Assembly: GCF_001597735.1 (NCBI RefSeq)
Contig: NZ_LUTS01000005.1
Span: forward strand, 124,001 to 188,000
Direction of reading: 5' to 3'
Length of the DNA stretch: 64,000 nucleotides
Source: Neptuniibacter pectenicola
Lineage (GTDB): Bacteria > Pseudomonadota > Gammaproteobacteria > Pseudomonadales > Balneatricaceae
Made by a program: the position numbers and the translations under genes
Part shown: positions 9,765 through 19,944 of the stretch, piece after piece
How positions within the stretch are numbered: position 1 is the stretch's first letter
Layout of the letters: each line of letters begins with the position of its first letter
Notes under the pieces: model-generated
Told to the model about the DNA's origin: nothing
Seen by the model: the letters and a program-made list of their open reading frames with translations, nothing else
Database searches by the model: none

Positions 9765-12700
9765 ATGCTTAGCCAGTCTGTACGCAGCATGTGCGGGTGT
9801 TTTTTAATACTGTGTTGTTCCTTTTTATCCCTTCAGCTGAATGCGGCAACGGTCACCTATGACTTTAGCGGCAGCGGTCACACCGCTTTTCGCGGTGAAA
9901 ATAACAGTGTCACCTCGATAAGTGGCCTCAGTAGCTTTAGCGATTCCGATATCAATACGCAGAACGGTTCAAGCGCAAGTTATGAGGCGAGTACTCGTCG
10001 TAATTATCCTAAAATGTTGTATCGGTTTTCAATCAATGAAAGCGCTGCGAATATCGACGCTATCACCGCGACATGGGTTGGATTCGGTGATCACTCCAGT
10101 AATGGTCAGCGGGGCGCTCTACTCTATATCCGTAATTTTAATGGTAGTTTTGAACAACTGGATAGTAGTAGCAGTTCCAGCCTTGATACGTTGACCGGAT
10201 CGGTCTCTTCTAATATTGCTAATTATATTGATGATGGAGAGATTGAAATATTATCCGTAAATAGCGGGCGTAAACAGAATAATAATCAGAGCGCCACCCA
10301 CTACACGGATTATGTGAAAATCGAGCTAGAGACCACGTCAGTACTGCCGGACCCGCGGTTAGAATACCGGTTTGATGACTGTTCGCTGGCATCGGGTGTA
10401 ACCGATAGCGCGAGTTTTTATGATGGTACGGCTAACAGTGCCGACAGCACGGACAGTGTGGCGCAGATTAATCGAAGTTTAGACCTGAGCGCAACGGGCT
10501 CGCTAGATTGGATTACAGTGCCCCAAGGGGCCGTAAACGGGTTAAACGATTTTAGTCTCTCTGTTTGGATCAAAACCGCAGTTTCGAAATCCCAGCAAGA
10601 GATCTTCCATGCCTTGGGCAGTTCTACAAGCGATGATGAGATTGAAATCTACCTCGTCAACAGTACTGAAGTGCGACTTAATGTAGGTGATAACGGTGCG
10701 ACGATCAGTGCCGGAACCACACTGACTGATGATGATTGGCATCACCTGTTAGTAACCCGTAGTGGGAACGGGATGTGCCTTTATGTGGATGGTGGGTTAG
10801 CGGGTTGTCATACGGCGGGAGGCTCCGGCCAAATATCCATTAATGATGCCTCAGCGGTCGTGATTGGCCAAGAGCAAGACGCTTTTGGTGGCAGCTTTAG
10901 TAGTAGCCAAGCATTTGATGGCTATATAGATGAATTTAAAATTTATGCCTCTGAATTAGACGCCGATCATGCAAGCCAGATTTATAGTAATGAAGGGAGC
11001 GGTTTAAATGCCGACGGCAGTACCCGCGATCCATCAGCCTGCATCAGTGTATTACCGACCCCATTAGCAGAATATCGTTTAGATGAAGGGAGCTGGAGCG
11101 GCGCCAGTGGTGAAATAGTCGATAATGTGGGGAGTAATAACGGCTCGATTGTTGATACCGGCAGCGGAAACGTAACCAGTATTTTTGACGGTAAGATCTG
11201 CCGTGCAGGGAGCATTGGCCAAAATACAACAGCAGCTGAACAGTATGCCATTGATACTACAATAGATATTGATGATCAGGTCGGTAATACAGGGACGATC
11301 AGTTTTTGGTACCGCTCCTCTACCACATGGGGTTCAGATGGCCGTAAAGTATTGCTCAGTGCAGCGACATCTAGCCCAAATAATAAGTATTTTTTCTTAA
11401 CAGAAGAGACAAATAGTCGTTTAAGGTTTGGTTTGGAAAATGCCTCGGACGCGGATTACCGTTTCTCCTCTTCAAATACATTTAGCTATGGCTCATCTGA
11501 TTGGGTACACCTCGTTGTAACTTGGGATATGGGTAATCAACAGATGCAGCTCTTTGTAGATGGCGAGCAGGAGATCAATAGCAGTATTCCTTCCAATCAG
11601 GAGATTGGTGAGCTGCTATCGCTTTATGTAGGTGATAACCGTGGTAGTTACACCGCCGGTGAAGGTGCTAACTCTGCCAATGGTGATGTGGATGAAGTGC
11701 TTATCTTTGATTCCGTTTTAAGCGATCAAGATATCGCCACCATTTATGTTAACCAGAACCAGGGCAAAAATTATGATGGCTCTGTACGGGTCGGCTGTTC
11801 CGCGCTAGTGGATTGGCATTTTGATGAAAGCAGCTGGAATGGAAGCGCCGACGAAGTTGAAGATAGCAGCGGTAATGATAACCATGGGGTGGCTCAAAGT
11901 GCAGACACTGTGTCGGCAGGCGCAGTTTGTCGGGCGGGTGATTTTGATGGTGCTGCCGATTATTTAACGGCGACCGATCTGTCACAGTTACAGACGACTG
12001 CGAGCCTGAGCTTTTGGATTAAAACCACTCAAGTTGGAAATAATGTCGCGTGGCAAGCCCCAGGTGTGGCAGGTATTGAGGAGAATGGTGGTGCTGATGA
12101 TATCTTTTGGGGATGGATCGATGGGTCTGGGCATATAGGCCTAACCGTTGGTGATGATTACGCAACGACCAAGTCCAATACAGTGATAAATGATGATGAT
12201 TGGCACCATGTCGTTTTAACACGAGAGACGGTGTCGGGTGAATATAAAATTTATATTGATGGCGTGTTGGATAAAAGCGGAACGGGCACGGCGGGCGATA
12301 TTGGTAATGGTTTTTCATCCATAGGTCGTATAGAAAATACTCGAGGAACGCCTGTTTATTTCGAAGGCCAGTTAGACGAAGTTATTATTTTTGAAGATGT
12401 TTTAGAGGATAGTGACGTCAGTGGTATTTATGCCAATCAAACTGCAGGTAAAAACTGGGATGGTACGGCCCGAGATGCATGTGCTTCGGCGGTGGCCTAC
12501 TACGAAATTAGCCATAGCTCACCTGCGCTGACCTGTGAGCCAGCTAATATCACCATTACCGCTAAAGATGATGCGGGACAAAATATCGCACCTGAAAATG
12601 GCACGACAATTACGTTGTCGAGTGAACTTGTATCTGGGGCGAATGTCACCAATACATTTAGTCCGGCAACATACACGTTTGATGGCAGTTCTATGGCTGC

Positions 12701-14699
12701 TACGATTCAGTTAATTCGAACCTCTGTCGGTGTGCTAGATATTGATGTGGATGATGGGTCCGCAACGGACCGTGACGGTGACTTAACTGATCCCGATATT
12801 GAATATGCCGACGCGGCGTTCAAGTTTTATGCGGATGGTGTGATTGACGGGATCGATCTACAGATTGCAGGCAAACTGAATACGCTAGCGCCTAATGCCC
12901 AGAGGGTCACCATCAAAGCGATCCAAACGGACCCTGACACAGGGCGTTGTACTGCGTTGAAGCCTGGTGCCGGTGTGCAAGTAGGGTTTGGTTACGAGTG
13001 TAACTCTCCTGATAGCTGCTCCGCGAATGACCTATTATTTGTTAATGGGAATGCTAACCCCGCACCTGGGGTTGATTTGGGTGGCACCCCAAGCTTCGTA
13101 ACCTCATCGGTTGATTTCGATGTTAATGGTGAAGGCGAGGTTGTTTTTGATTACCAAGATGCGGGTCAGATTAAGCTTCACGCTATGGCTGAAGAGGAGG
13201 TGACTGGCGGCAGTGGTCGAGCGGTGATTGCGGGGAGTAGTAATCTATTTGTTGTTAGGCCCTTTGCGTTTGGCTTCTCTTCAATTACATCGGATGGGGT
13301 CAATAATCCACAAGGCGATGAGAGCGCTGGTGCGGGTTTTACATCCGCAGGCAGTGATTTCGATGTCACGCTGAATGCCTATCTATATCAAAGTGCCTAT
13401 GATTCCGACAGTAATGGTATTCCCGATGACGGTGTTGATGTCAGCGTAAATAATGGCATTACACCTAATTTTTCCGGGGAGGTGGAGCTGACCGTTGATT
13501 CCTATACGCCTACCGTTGCAACGAGCGTAACCCTCAGTGGGGATGCCCCCGTCCTGTTTGATAGCTACGGGGTGCGTGGAGGTTCAGATGTGACGGCGAC
13601 GCTGCAATATGACGAGGTGGGTAGCATTTATCTTAAAGCGTCACTTGCGAACTATCTGGGTGAAATTGCGGGAGATATATCCAGTATTCCGGTCAAAATC
13701 GGGCGTTTCTATCCCGATCATTTTGCCATTGTAAACGACAGTATCAGCGCAAGTTGTAACACCGGATTCACCTACATGCAGCAGCCGTTTGCTGAGTTCG
13801 CCTACACCGTTGAAGCGAGGCCTAAAGGCGTCACGGATAGCACGAGTGATGAGGCGCGCATTACGCAGAACTACGATGCGAATGAATACAGTGCAACGGC
13901 GGTTATCCACGCTGTGGCTGAAAATGATAATGTAGGCATCGACTTAGGGGCTCGGTTAAGTAGCTACTCCAGCAGTGATAATTGGCGCGCAGGGGAATAT
14001 CTATTTAATAGCGATGCAACGTTGTTTAGCCGTAATCCAGATGCGGCGGGCTTAGAGGATGGGCCGTTTAATAAGGTGCAGTTTGGCCTAAGTCTGGCGA
14101 GCGAGCGAGACGATCGGGACTTTGCTGGCGGTGAGCTTACTATGAATGCGGCGAATAGCGATGATTGCGTTAGCACCGGCGGTTGTACCGCTGTGCCAAT
14201 CGGCGCTGAACAAGTGCTTAGGTATGGTCGCTTGCAGATCCAATCGGCCCATGGTCCTGAGGGCGAAGACCTTGTGGTTCCGTTTACTGCGCAGTATTGG
14301 GATGGCACGGCATTTGTAACCCATGTGGATGATAGCTGTACCCAGCATCCCTTAGGGAATATTAGTTTTGACGGCAGTGTCATTGGGCCAACCGATGCTG
14401 AGCGAACGGTGTCGGTAGGTGATGGTAGTACGCTAGGCGGGTTAAATATGACAGGAACGAATGCTGCTGCGACCGCGGGTGAGTTTAGTCTGATCTTCAG
14501 TGCACCGGGTGTCGCGACGGGCGGTAATGACAATACCGGTTATTTTCCTGTTGATGTGACTAACCTAGCTGCGTGGTTACGTTATGACTGGAACCAAGAT
14601 GGGAGCGGCGATGATGCTAACTTGCCCGAGGCGAGGGTAACGTTTGGCCGTGCCCGTGGCAGTGATCGCATGATCTTCTGGCAAGAACGCTATCAGTAA
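9765..14699 (+). CDS. Giant exported LamG-domain protein with MshQ/DUF6701-like C-terminus
   Basis: A 1644-residue exported protein. The signal peptide is clear (hydrophobic CFLILCCSFLSLQL, then AA). After about 170 residues come three LamG/concanavalin-like modules starting near residues 199 (LEYRFDD), 433 (LAEYRLDEG) and 682 (VDWHFDESSW), each with a conserved GYIDEFKIY-like or DGDVDEVLIF-like strand. From about residue 905 to the end lies an Ig-like/DUF6701 region of the kind found in MshQ of MSHA type IV pili (CEPANITITAKD; a late cysteine-rich part, DDCVSTGGC; conserved end MIFWQERYQ). MshQ is normally the last gene of an msh operon, but none is present here. A surface adhesin or pilus-associated role is inference. 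A good terminator follows. Confidence 0.78.
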   Translation: MLSQSVRSMCGCFLILCCSFLSLQLNAATVTYDFSGSGHTAFRGENNSVTSISGLSSFSDSDINTQNGSSASYEASTRRNYPKMLYRFSINESAANIDAITATWVGFGDHSSNGQRGALLYIRNFNGSFEQLDSSSSSSLDTLTGSVSSNIANYIDDGEIEILSVNSGRKQNNNQSATHYTDYVKIELETTSVLPDPRLEYRFDDCSLASGVTDSASFYDGTANSADSTDSVAQINRSLDLSATGSLDWITVPQGAVNGLNDFSLSVWIKTAVSKSQQEIFHALGSSTSDDEIEIYLVNSTEVRLNVGDNGATISAGTTLTDDDWHHLLVTRSGNGMCLYVDGGLAGCHTAGGSGQISINDASAVVIGQEQDAFGGSFSSSQAFDGYIDEFKIYASELDADHASQIYSNEGSGLNADGSTRDPSACISVLPTPLAEYRLDEGSWSGASGEIVDNVGSNNGSIVDTGSGNVTSIFDGKICRAGSIGQNTTAAEQYAIDTTIDIDDQVGNTGTISFWYRSSTTWGSDGRKVLLSAATSSPNNKYFFLTEETNSRLRFGLENASDADYRFSSSNTFSYGSSDWVHLVVTWDMGNQQMQLFVDGEQEINSSIPSNQEIGELLSLYVGDNRGSYTAGEGANSANGDVDEVLIFDSVLSDQDIATIYVNQNQGKNYDGSVRVGCSALVDWHFDESSWNGSADEVEDSSGNDNHGVAQSADTVSAGAVCRAGDFDGAADYLTATDLSQLQTTASLSFWIKTTQVGNNVAWQAPGVAGIEENGGADDIFWGWIDGSGHIGLTVGDDYATTKSNTVINDDDWHHVVLTRETVSGEYKIYIDGVLDKSGTGTAGDIGNGFSSIGRIENTRGTPVYFEGQLDEVIIFEDVLEDSDVSGIYANQTAGKNWDGTARDACASAVAYYEISHSSPALTCEPANITITAKDDAGQNIAPENGTTITLSSELVSGANVTNTFSPATYTFDGSSMAATIQLIRTSVGVLDIDVDDGSATDRDGDLTDPDIEYADAAFKFYADGVIDGIDLQIAGKLNTLAPNAQRVTIKAIQTDPDTGRCTALKPGAGVQVGFGYECNSPDSCSANDLLFVNGNANPAPGVDLGGTPSFVTSSVDFDVNGEGEVVFDYQDAGQIKLHAMAEEEVTGGSGRAVIAGSSNLFVVRPFAFGFSSITSDGVNNPQGDESAGAGFTSAGSDFDVTLNAYLYQSAYDSDSNGIPDDGVDVSVNNGITPNFSGEVELTVDSYTPTVATSVTLSGDAPVLFDSYGVRGGSDVTATLQYDEVGSIYLKASLANYLGEIAGDISSIPVKIGRFYPDHFAIVNDSISASCNTGFTYMQQPFAEFAYTVEARPKGVTDSTSDEARITQNYDANEYSATAVIHAVAENDNVGIDLGARLSSYSSSDNWRAGEYLFNSDATLFSRNPDAAGLEDGPFNKVQFGLSLASERDDRDFAGGELTMNAANSDDCVSTGGCTAVPIGAEQVLRYGRLQIQSAHGPEGEDLVVPFTAQYWDGTAFVTHVDDSCTQHPLGNISFDGSVIGPTDAERTVSVGDGSTLGGLNMTGTNAAATAGEFSLIFSAPGVATGGNDNTGYFPVDVTNLAAWLRYDWNQDGSGDDANLPEARVTFGRARGSDRMIFWQERYQ

Positions 14700-14722
14700 A
14701 TAGTAGGGACGCTTTAGGCAAT

Positions 14723-14750
14723 AAAAAAGCAGGCAAAAGCCTGCTTTTTT
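14723..14750. terminator. Bidirectional terminator after the LamG protein
   Basis: Hairpin AAAAAAGCAGGC, loop AAAA, GCCTGCTTTTTT. The symmetric A and T tracts serve both the LamG gene and the convergent ferredoxin gene. Confidence 0.93.
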
Positions 14751-14771
14751 AGTGTACTAAGGATCATACAA

Positions 14772-15038
<267 letters not shown>

Positions 15039-15045
15039 CTATAAA

Positions 15046-15552
<507 letters not shown>

Positions 15553-15721
15553 TTAAAACTTGCTCAATCAAGTTCTAGTGACATAGCAAGTTTGCAATTG
15601 CGGCATATTATCCGAATTATTCGGGCTGTACAAATACTATAATGGAATGTCTTGATCTCTGTCGGTTATAAAAAAACAATTTATTATTACAAATAACTAT
15701 AAAGGTTTTAGGGGTATTAGT

Positions 15722-16978
15722 GTGATTTTGTCATTGCGAATAGGTCTGGTTGCTCTGATTTTTACGGTATTGTCTGGCTGCCAGGCACTGCAAAAGGTAG
15801 ATCAGGGGTTATATCAAGTCGCAGAATCTGTCAGTGAAAAGGACCGTGTGACAGGGCAGCGTAGCTTAAGTATGGCTGACCGTCGTGCCCAGATAGAACA
15901 AGGGAATGCGTATGTTGATCAACTCATCGCCCAAGAGCAGAAAAATAAACGCCCCGTTAATGCGGCGGTTAGCCGAACACAATACCAGCGCCTCGTTCGT
16001 GTTTTTGACCGTATTCATCAAGTATCCCACCTAAAACAGGAACGTTGGCAGCCGCTGTTAATTAAACGTGACTCGTTTAATGCCTTTACAACTGGGGGCA
16101 CCTATATCGTAGTGCATTCGCAGTTGATGGATGACCTACCAGATGATGCAGAACTTGCTGCGGTATTGGGACATGAGATCGCCCATACTGTCGCCAACCA
16201 TGTTTATGAACGCCAAACCCACGCCCAGATCAGCGCATTGGCTGGTTCAAATGCAGCAGGCCGTAGTGGTTATCAGGCCGCTTTTACCCACGAGAGCGAA
16301 CGGGAAGCGGACCGTATCGGTATTTTATACACCGCGCTTGCCGGTTATGACCCGCTAGCCGCCAGCCGTATCTGGCAGCGTAAGTATGCGGAACAGGGTA
16401 ACGCGCGGGCGTTATTTCACCATGACCATCCGGTGAATGCTGAGCGTTATCAAGAAGCGAAAAGCGTCGGCACTCAGGTATTACCTTATTATAAAAAGAA
16501 TCAAATAAACCCTAAGGCCGCCGAGTTGTTGGATAACAATGTGCTGTGGCGAAAAAATGAGAATGAAGTGGCGGCGGGTGAAGGCGGCGGTGTCGCGGCG
16601 CTACTATCGACAGCCTTAGGTGCTTATGTTCAACATCAGCAGGCGAAAGGGGAAGAGCAGCGTCAGTTGCAACAAGCCAGTTTTGTGAAATCAGTCGAAT
16701 CGGTACTCAAAGTTGAGTCGACCCGTAAAACGGGAACGCATCAGCTTGAAACCCGCTGGCGTTATGCGGCTAATGGTCCTATCTTAACAGACGTAGTGAT
16801 GGGATTATATTTGCAGCGTAATGGTAAAAGTGAACGTTATGTCTCCCACGTTGATGGCTATATCAAGCCGGGCCAACGCTTTACGGCCATATTCTCACTG
16901 CCTCAAACGCTTAAAGTGGACGATCTCAAAAAATATGGTGCAAAGTTATATTTAGATGATGCCCAAGCTGCGCGCTAA
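15722..16978 (+). CDS. M48 family metalloprotease lipoprotein
   Basis: A 418-residue lipoprotein with a short signal and a lipobox (VLSGC), so it is probably anchored in an envelope membrane facing the periplasm. The zinc-protease motif HEIAH lies near residue 151, with a downstream ESEREAD supplying the third zinc ligand, as in BepA/LoiP relatives. The C-terminal third, after a glutamine-rich stretch (QHQQAKGEEQRQLQQ), is an extra beta-rich domain not found in the shortest M48 lipoproteins. A role in outer-membrane protein or lipid quality control is inferred from the family. The start is GTG 15722, preceded by TTAGGGGT. The stop codon lies inside the terminator palindrome. Confidence 0.88.
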   Translation: MILSLRIGLVALIFTVLSGCQALQKVDQGLYQVAESVSEKDRVTGQRSLSMADRRAQIEQGNAYVDQLIAQEQKNKRPVNAAVSRTQYQRLVRVFDRIHQVSHLKQERWQPLLIKRDSFNAFTTGGTYIVVHSQLMDDLPDDAELAAVLGHEIAHTVANHVYERQTHAQISALAGSNAAGRSGYQAAFTHESEREADRIGILYTALAGYDPLAASRIWQRKYAEQGNARALFHHDHPVNAERYQEAKSVGTQVLPYYKKNQINPKAAELLDNNVLWRKNENEVAAGEGGGVAALLSTALGAYVQHQQAKGEEQRQLQQASFVKSVESVLKVESTRKTGTHQLETRWRYAANGPILTDVVMGLYLQRNGKSERYVSHVDGYIKPGQRFTAIFSLPQTLKVDDLKKYGAKLYLDDAQAAR

Positions 16979-16993
16979 TTAATTAGCGTTTTT
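16973..16993 (+). terminator. Loopless palindromic terminator overlapping the M48 stop codon
   Basis: CGCTAATT followed directly by AATTAGCG and five T residues. The palindrome includes the TAA stop of the M48 gene. Confidence 0.75.
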
Positions 16994-17079
16994 GCGTGAG
17001 TCTTAATTTTTCTGTAACTCATTCTGTGTGCCGACTTTATATAATAAGTCTCTGAATAGCAGAAGGTGATTAAACAGAT

Positions 17080-17703
17080 ATGCCCCGAAGGACGAAAAAA
17101 GAAGCAGAACAAACACGTCAGCTACTTTTGGAGACGGCGTTAACGCTGTTTGCTGAAAAAGGTATTGCAGGCACAAGCTTAAAGGATATAGCGTCTGCTG
17201 CGGGGTTAACCCATGGTGCTCTGTATTGGCATTTTAAGAATCGAACCGATCTTGTTGACGCACTGTATGACGAGTGCCGTTTTCCGTTAGAGGATCTTTT
17301 TTTGGATCAGCTGCAATCGGCACGGCAGGATGCGCTGGAATCTTTAGGCGATTTTATTATTCAATGGAGTCAGCGAGCACTGACTGAGACGCGTCCTGCG
17401 TCCATATGGAAGGTGTTTCATCAAGGTGTAGCTCATACGCCAGAATTAGAAGCGATCGCCAGTAAGATAAGAGATGAGCACCGTGAGTGGTTACACCTCT
17501 TATCAAAGCTTATTAAGAAAGCGCGCAAACAAAAACGTATCGCCCATAAACCCTCGACTAACATTGACCCGGTGCCCGCGGCCGTTTTAGGTGTGATTAT
17601 GGGTATTATCGCCAGCGTTTATAATACGGGGTCTGGTTTGGTTCATGCGAAACAGCAAACCAAGTTCCTGAGCCAGCACTTTATACAAGGATTAAAGCTT
17701 TAG
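17080..17703 (+). CDS. TetR/AcrR family transcriptional regulator
   Basis: A 207-residue repressor-type protein. The N-terminal helix-turn-helix (ALTLFAEKGIAGTSLKDIASAAGLTHGALYWHFKNRTDLV) is very like AcrR/TtgR regulators of RND efflux pumps, and the C-terminal ligand-binding domain has the MAATS-type length. No efflux operon is adjacent: upstream is the M48 gene and downstream is convergent rsmD, so the target is unknown. ATG 17080 is preceded by AGAAGGTGATT, a reasonable ribosome binding site. Confidence 0.88.
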   Translation: MPRRTKKEAEQTRQLLLETALTLFAEKGIAGTSLKDIASAAGLTHGALYWHFKNRTDLVDALYDECRFPLEDLFLDQLQSARQDALESLGDFIIQWSQRALTETRPASIWKVFHQGVAHTPELEAIASKIRDEHREWLHLLSKLIKKARKQKRIAHKPSTNIDPVPAAVLGVIMGIIASVYNTGSGLVHAKQQTKFLSQHFIQGLKL

Positions 17704-17732
17704 CTTGAAATATGGCCGCAGATACGTAGCGC

Positions 17733-18341
17733 CTACGCCCGTTTATATAAGCGGTAGGTGACTTGCCCTGCGGTTTTATTCCTATATTCCTGCCAGTGGG
17801 GCGGAACATCCGGATTGGCCAATTCAGATTCCGTTTCAATATAGATGTAAGCGTTGTCGCGCAACAGATTTTTACTTTCTAATAGTGCACAGCAGGGGGC
17901 TATCAAGTTTTGTCTAAAGGGCGGGTCGAGAAAAACAAGGTCATACTTGCTCTCTTGATCCTGTTGACGGGCCTCTAGCCATGCCAACACATCTGTTTGG
18001 ATAATCTCGCCGTTCTGGGCTTTTAAGTTTTGCAGGTTCGCGTTCAATTGGCGGGCCGCCGCCGCATCACGCTCGATAAACGTCATGCGTTCAGCCCCCC
18101 TTGAAAGCGCCTCAAAACCTAAAGCGCCACTGCCACTAAACATATCTAAGCATTGAGCGCCGGGAACAATGGTTTGAATCCAGTTAAACAAGGTTTCCCG
18201 TACTCTGTCGGGTGTTGGCCTGAGCCCATCAGTGGCTAAAAATTCAAGCTTTCGTCCGCGCCATTCGCCAGCAATGATACGTAACTGTGAGCGGGGCGTT
18301 GATTTATCTTGTTTGCGGCGGGGTGGATTTTTATGGCCCAT
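17733..18341 (-). CDS. rsmD: 16S rRNA (guanine966-N2)-methyltransferase RsmD
   Basis: Methylates G966 of 16S rRNA on assembled 30S precursor. The 202-residue product has an N-terminal RNA-binding strand (LRIIAGEWRGRKL), GLRPTPDRVRETLFNWI, the SAM loop CLDMFSGSGALGFEALSRGA and the catalytic LDPPF motif. It starts nine bases after the stop of the M16-like gene and is probably the second gene of that operon. The rsmD-M16-like gene versus ftsY divergent arrangement is the same as in pseudomonads. Confidence 0.95.
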   Translation of the reverse strand: MGHKNPPRRKQDKSTPRSQLRIIAGEWRGRKLEFLATDGLRPTPDRVRETLFNWIQTIVPGAQCLDMFSGSGALGFEALSRGAERMTFIERDAAAARQLNANLQNLKAQNGEIIQTDVLAWLEARQQDQESKYDLVFLDPPFRQNLIAPCCALLESKNLLRDNAYIYIETESELANPDVPPHWQEYRNKTAGQVTYRLYKRA

Positions 18342-18350
18342 ATGATTTCC

Positions 18351-19544
18351 TTAAAGCACCGGCGATTGAATAATGCTGATTGGCTGCGAGGCATCCAGTG
18401 CTTGTTGTGTCTGCTTAATAATGTCATCCGGGTCTTGATCTAATAGCTGATCAATATAGGTTTCCATTGTATCCGTTGGCAGTTGGTAAAATGCGATTAA
18501 GCTCAACGCGGCGACTTGGTTCATATTATCACGCATACGCTCTTGCCAGATGCCAGCTAGCCGATTTTGGCTTTGCTCAACGAGCTCTTCGTTAACCTGT
18601 TGCTGCAACTGGGGCAGAATCGGCCCAGGATTCTGATCGCCTTCTAAGATCAACGCTTGAAAACCGATGTGCTTAAGTGAGGCCCAAAGAATGCGAAAGT
18701 TTAAATTGTGCTGGTCTTGGTATTTATTTAACAGGTCTTGAATGACTTGAGCGCTGATGCGGTGCGTAATAAAACTATCCGACGCCCGTGGCGGCAGAGT
18801 TTGCCCAAGCAATAAGCGAAAGGTTTTATCCGGACTGTTTTCACGGAGTAACGCGGCGGGTTGGCTATCAGGATAGCTTAGGCCGGTGGGTCGTAGCGTC
18901 TGTGGTAGTTGTTGCTCAATTAACTCAACATAATCCTCTGCATCTTCACCGCTAATGGCGAACAGCGGTGCAGTAAATAGCTCGGCATAGGATGGGCCAA
19001 GTAGGTTGAGTACCGAGGTGTCGTCCGCCGGTTGTAGCTGTTGATAGAAACGATTAACCAGTGTCTGTTCTGCTGATTGCTCGGCTAAATAATCGCGTGC
19101 CTGAATCTTTTTCAACGGCTCTCGCCAGCGAGAGGCGTCAACCGGCTTGCTTAGTGCTTGCCAAATACGGTTGAGTGCGGGGGCAGGTTGTTCATTGGCC
19201 CAAGAGAGGGTGACTTCAATACGGTCTTGTCGTGGCGTGACGTTGTAACTGTAGGTCGGGCTGGCTAACGCACGTAAACGTTGTTGCAATATGAGGCTTT
19301 TTAATTGCTGAAGTTGCTGCTGAGTGGTGTTTAGCGCCGGCTGAGTCGCGAGAAGAAACACCAGCTGCATCGGCTGATCGTCCAGCTCCATCCAATAGAG
19401 GGTCTGGCTGTCGTTACTGTCGACGTCGTGGTATTCAACAGCCCCAGGTCCCATAGAGGAAAGAATAAGAATGGCGATTAAGCTGAACCAGACTAAGCCT
19501 ACGAGGTATTTACGATTAAAAATGGGGCGGTATTCGTTTGTCAT
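18351..19544 (-). CDS. M16-like membrane-anchored protein without a zinc site
   Basis: A 397-residue protein with one N-terminal membrane segment (YLVGLVWFSLIAILILSS) and a periplasmic part resembling the non-catalytic half of an M16 peptidase pair (LQQLKSLILQQRLRALASPTYSYN, and a late LLNKYQDQHNLNFRI segment). It has no HxxEH. In Pseudomonas two M16-like genes, one catalytic and one not, lie between ftsY and rsmD; here only the non-catalytic type is present. Function is unknown; the family link rests on position plus weak sequence features. Confidence 0.65.
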   Translation of the reverse strand: MTNEYRPIFNRKYLVGLVWFSLIAILILSSMGPGAVEYHDVDSNDSQTLYWMELDDQPMQLVFLLATQPALNTTQQQLQQLKSLILQQRLRALASPTYSYNVTPRQDRIEVTLSWANEQPAPALNRIWQALSKPVDASRWREPLKKIQARDYLAEQSAEQTLVNRFYQQLQPADDTSVLNLLGPSYAELFTAPLFAISGEDAEDYVELIEQQLPQTLRPTGLSYPDSQPAALLRENSPDKTFRLLLGQTLPPRASDSFITHRISAQVIQDLLNKYQDQHNLNFRILWASLKHIGFQALILEGDQNPGPILPQLQQQVNEELVEQSQNRLAGIWQERMRDNMNQVAALSLIAFYQLPTDTMETYIDQLLDQDPDDIIKQTQQALDASQPISIIQSPVL

Positions 19545-19738
19545 CTTGAATTTTCTCAGACACTAAATGTTCATATAACGGCGCTTTGGCTTGAACCCAT
19601 TTCGCGTAAGCGTAAAGATAGGTCCGCTTGGGTATCTGATCTGGGTTATGCAGCCGATTTACTGTGATAAGATACCAGACTTTGTCGATGAACTGCTGAT
19701 TTTTCAGTTGTTATAAGGTAATTGAGAGTGGATAACGG

Positions 19739-19873
19739 ATGTTAAGTTTACAAGAGATGTTTGTTGATAAGGGTTGGGATACCAGTTACATCGCTTATAC
19801 CGGTGCGCTTATTACAATTGTTGTGTTGGCAGGTATCTATCGTTATCTCCGTGATGATAATTCATCCGATTAA
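19739..19873 (+). CDS. Small single-span membrane protein (44 aa)
   Basis: ATG 19739 to TAA 19871-19873 encodes 44 residues: a soluble start (MLSLQEMFVDKGWD), one hydrophobic helix (TGALITIVVLAGIY), a basic stop-transfer (RYLR) and an acidic tail. An in-frame stop lies two codons before the ATG, and GAGAG is ten bases upstream. The topology predicts a short periplasmic or cytosolic N-terminus and a cytosolic basic end. It lies 72 bp before ftsY on the same strand, divergent from the M16-like gene. It is not a known family to me. Confidence 0.55.
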   Translation: MLSLQEMFVDKGWDTSYIAYTGALITIVVLAGIYRYLRDDNSSD

Positions 19874-19944
19874 TTTAGCGTAGGTAATAATCGAATTTTA
19901 AACCGTGGTGAAGGCTATAGCGTGCCAGGGTATGAGGAAGTTAA

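Noticed and set aside
13964-14533. A 189-codon minus-strand ORF inside the LamG protein gene
   Set aside because: It is antisense to a well-supported coding region and has no recognisable features.
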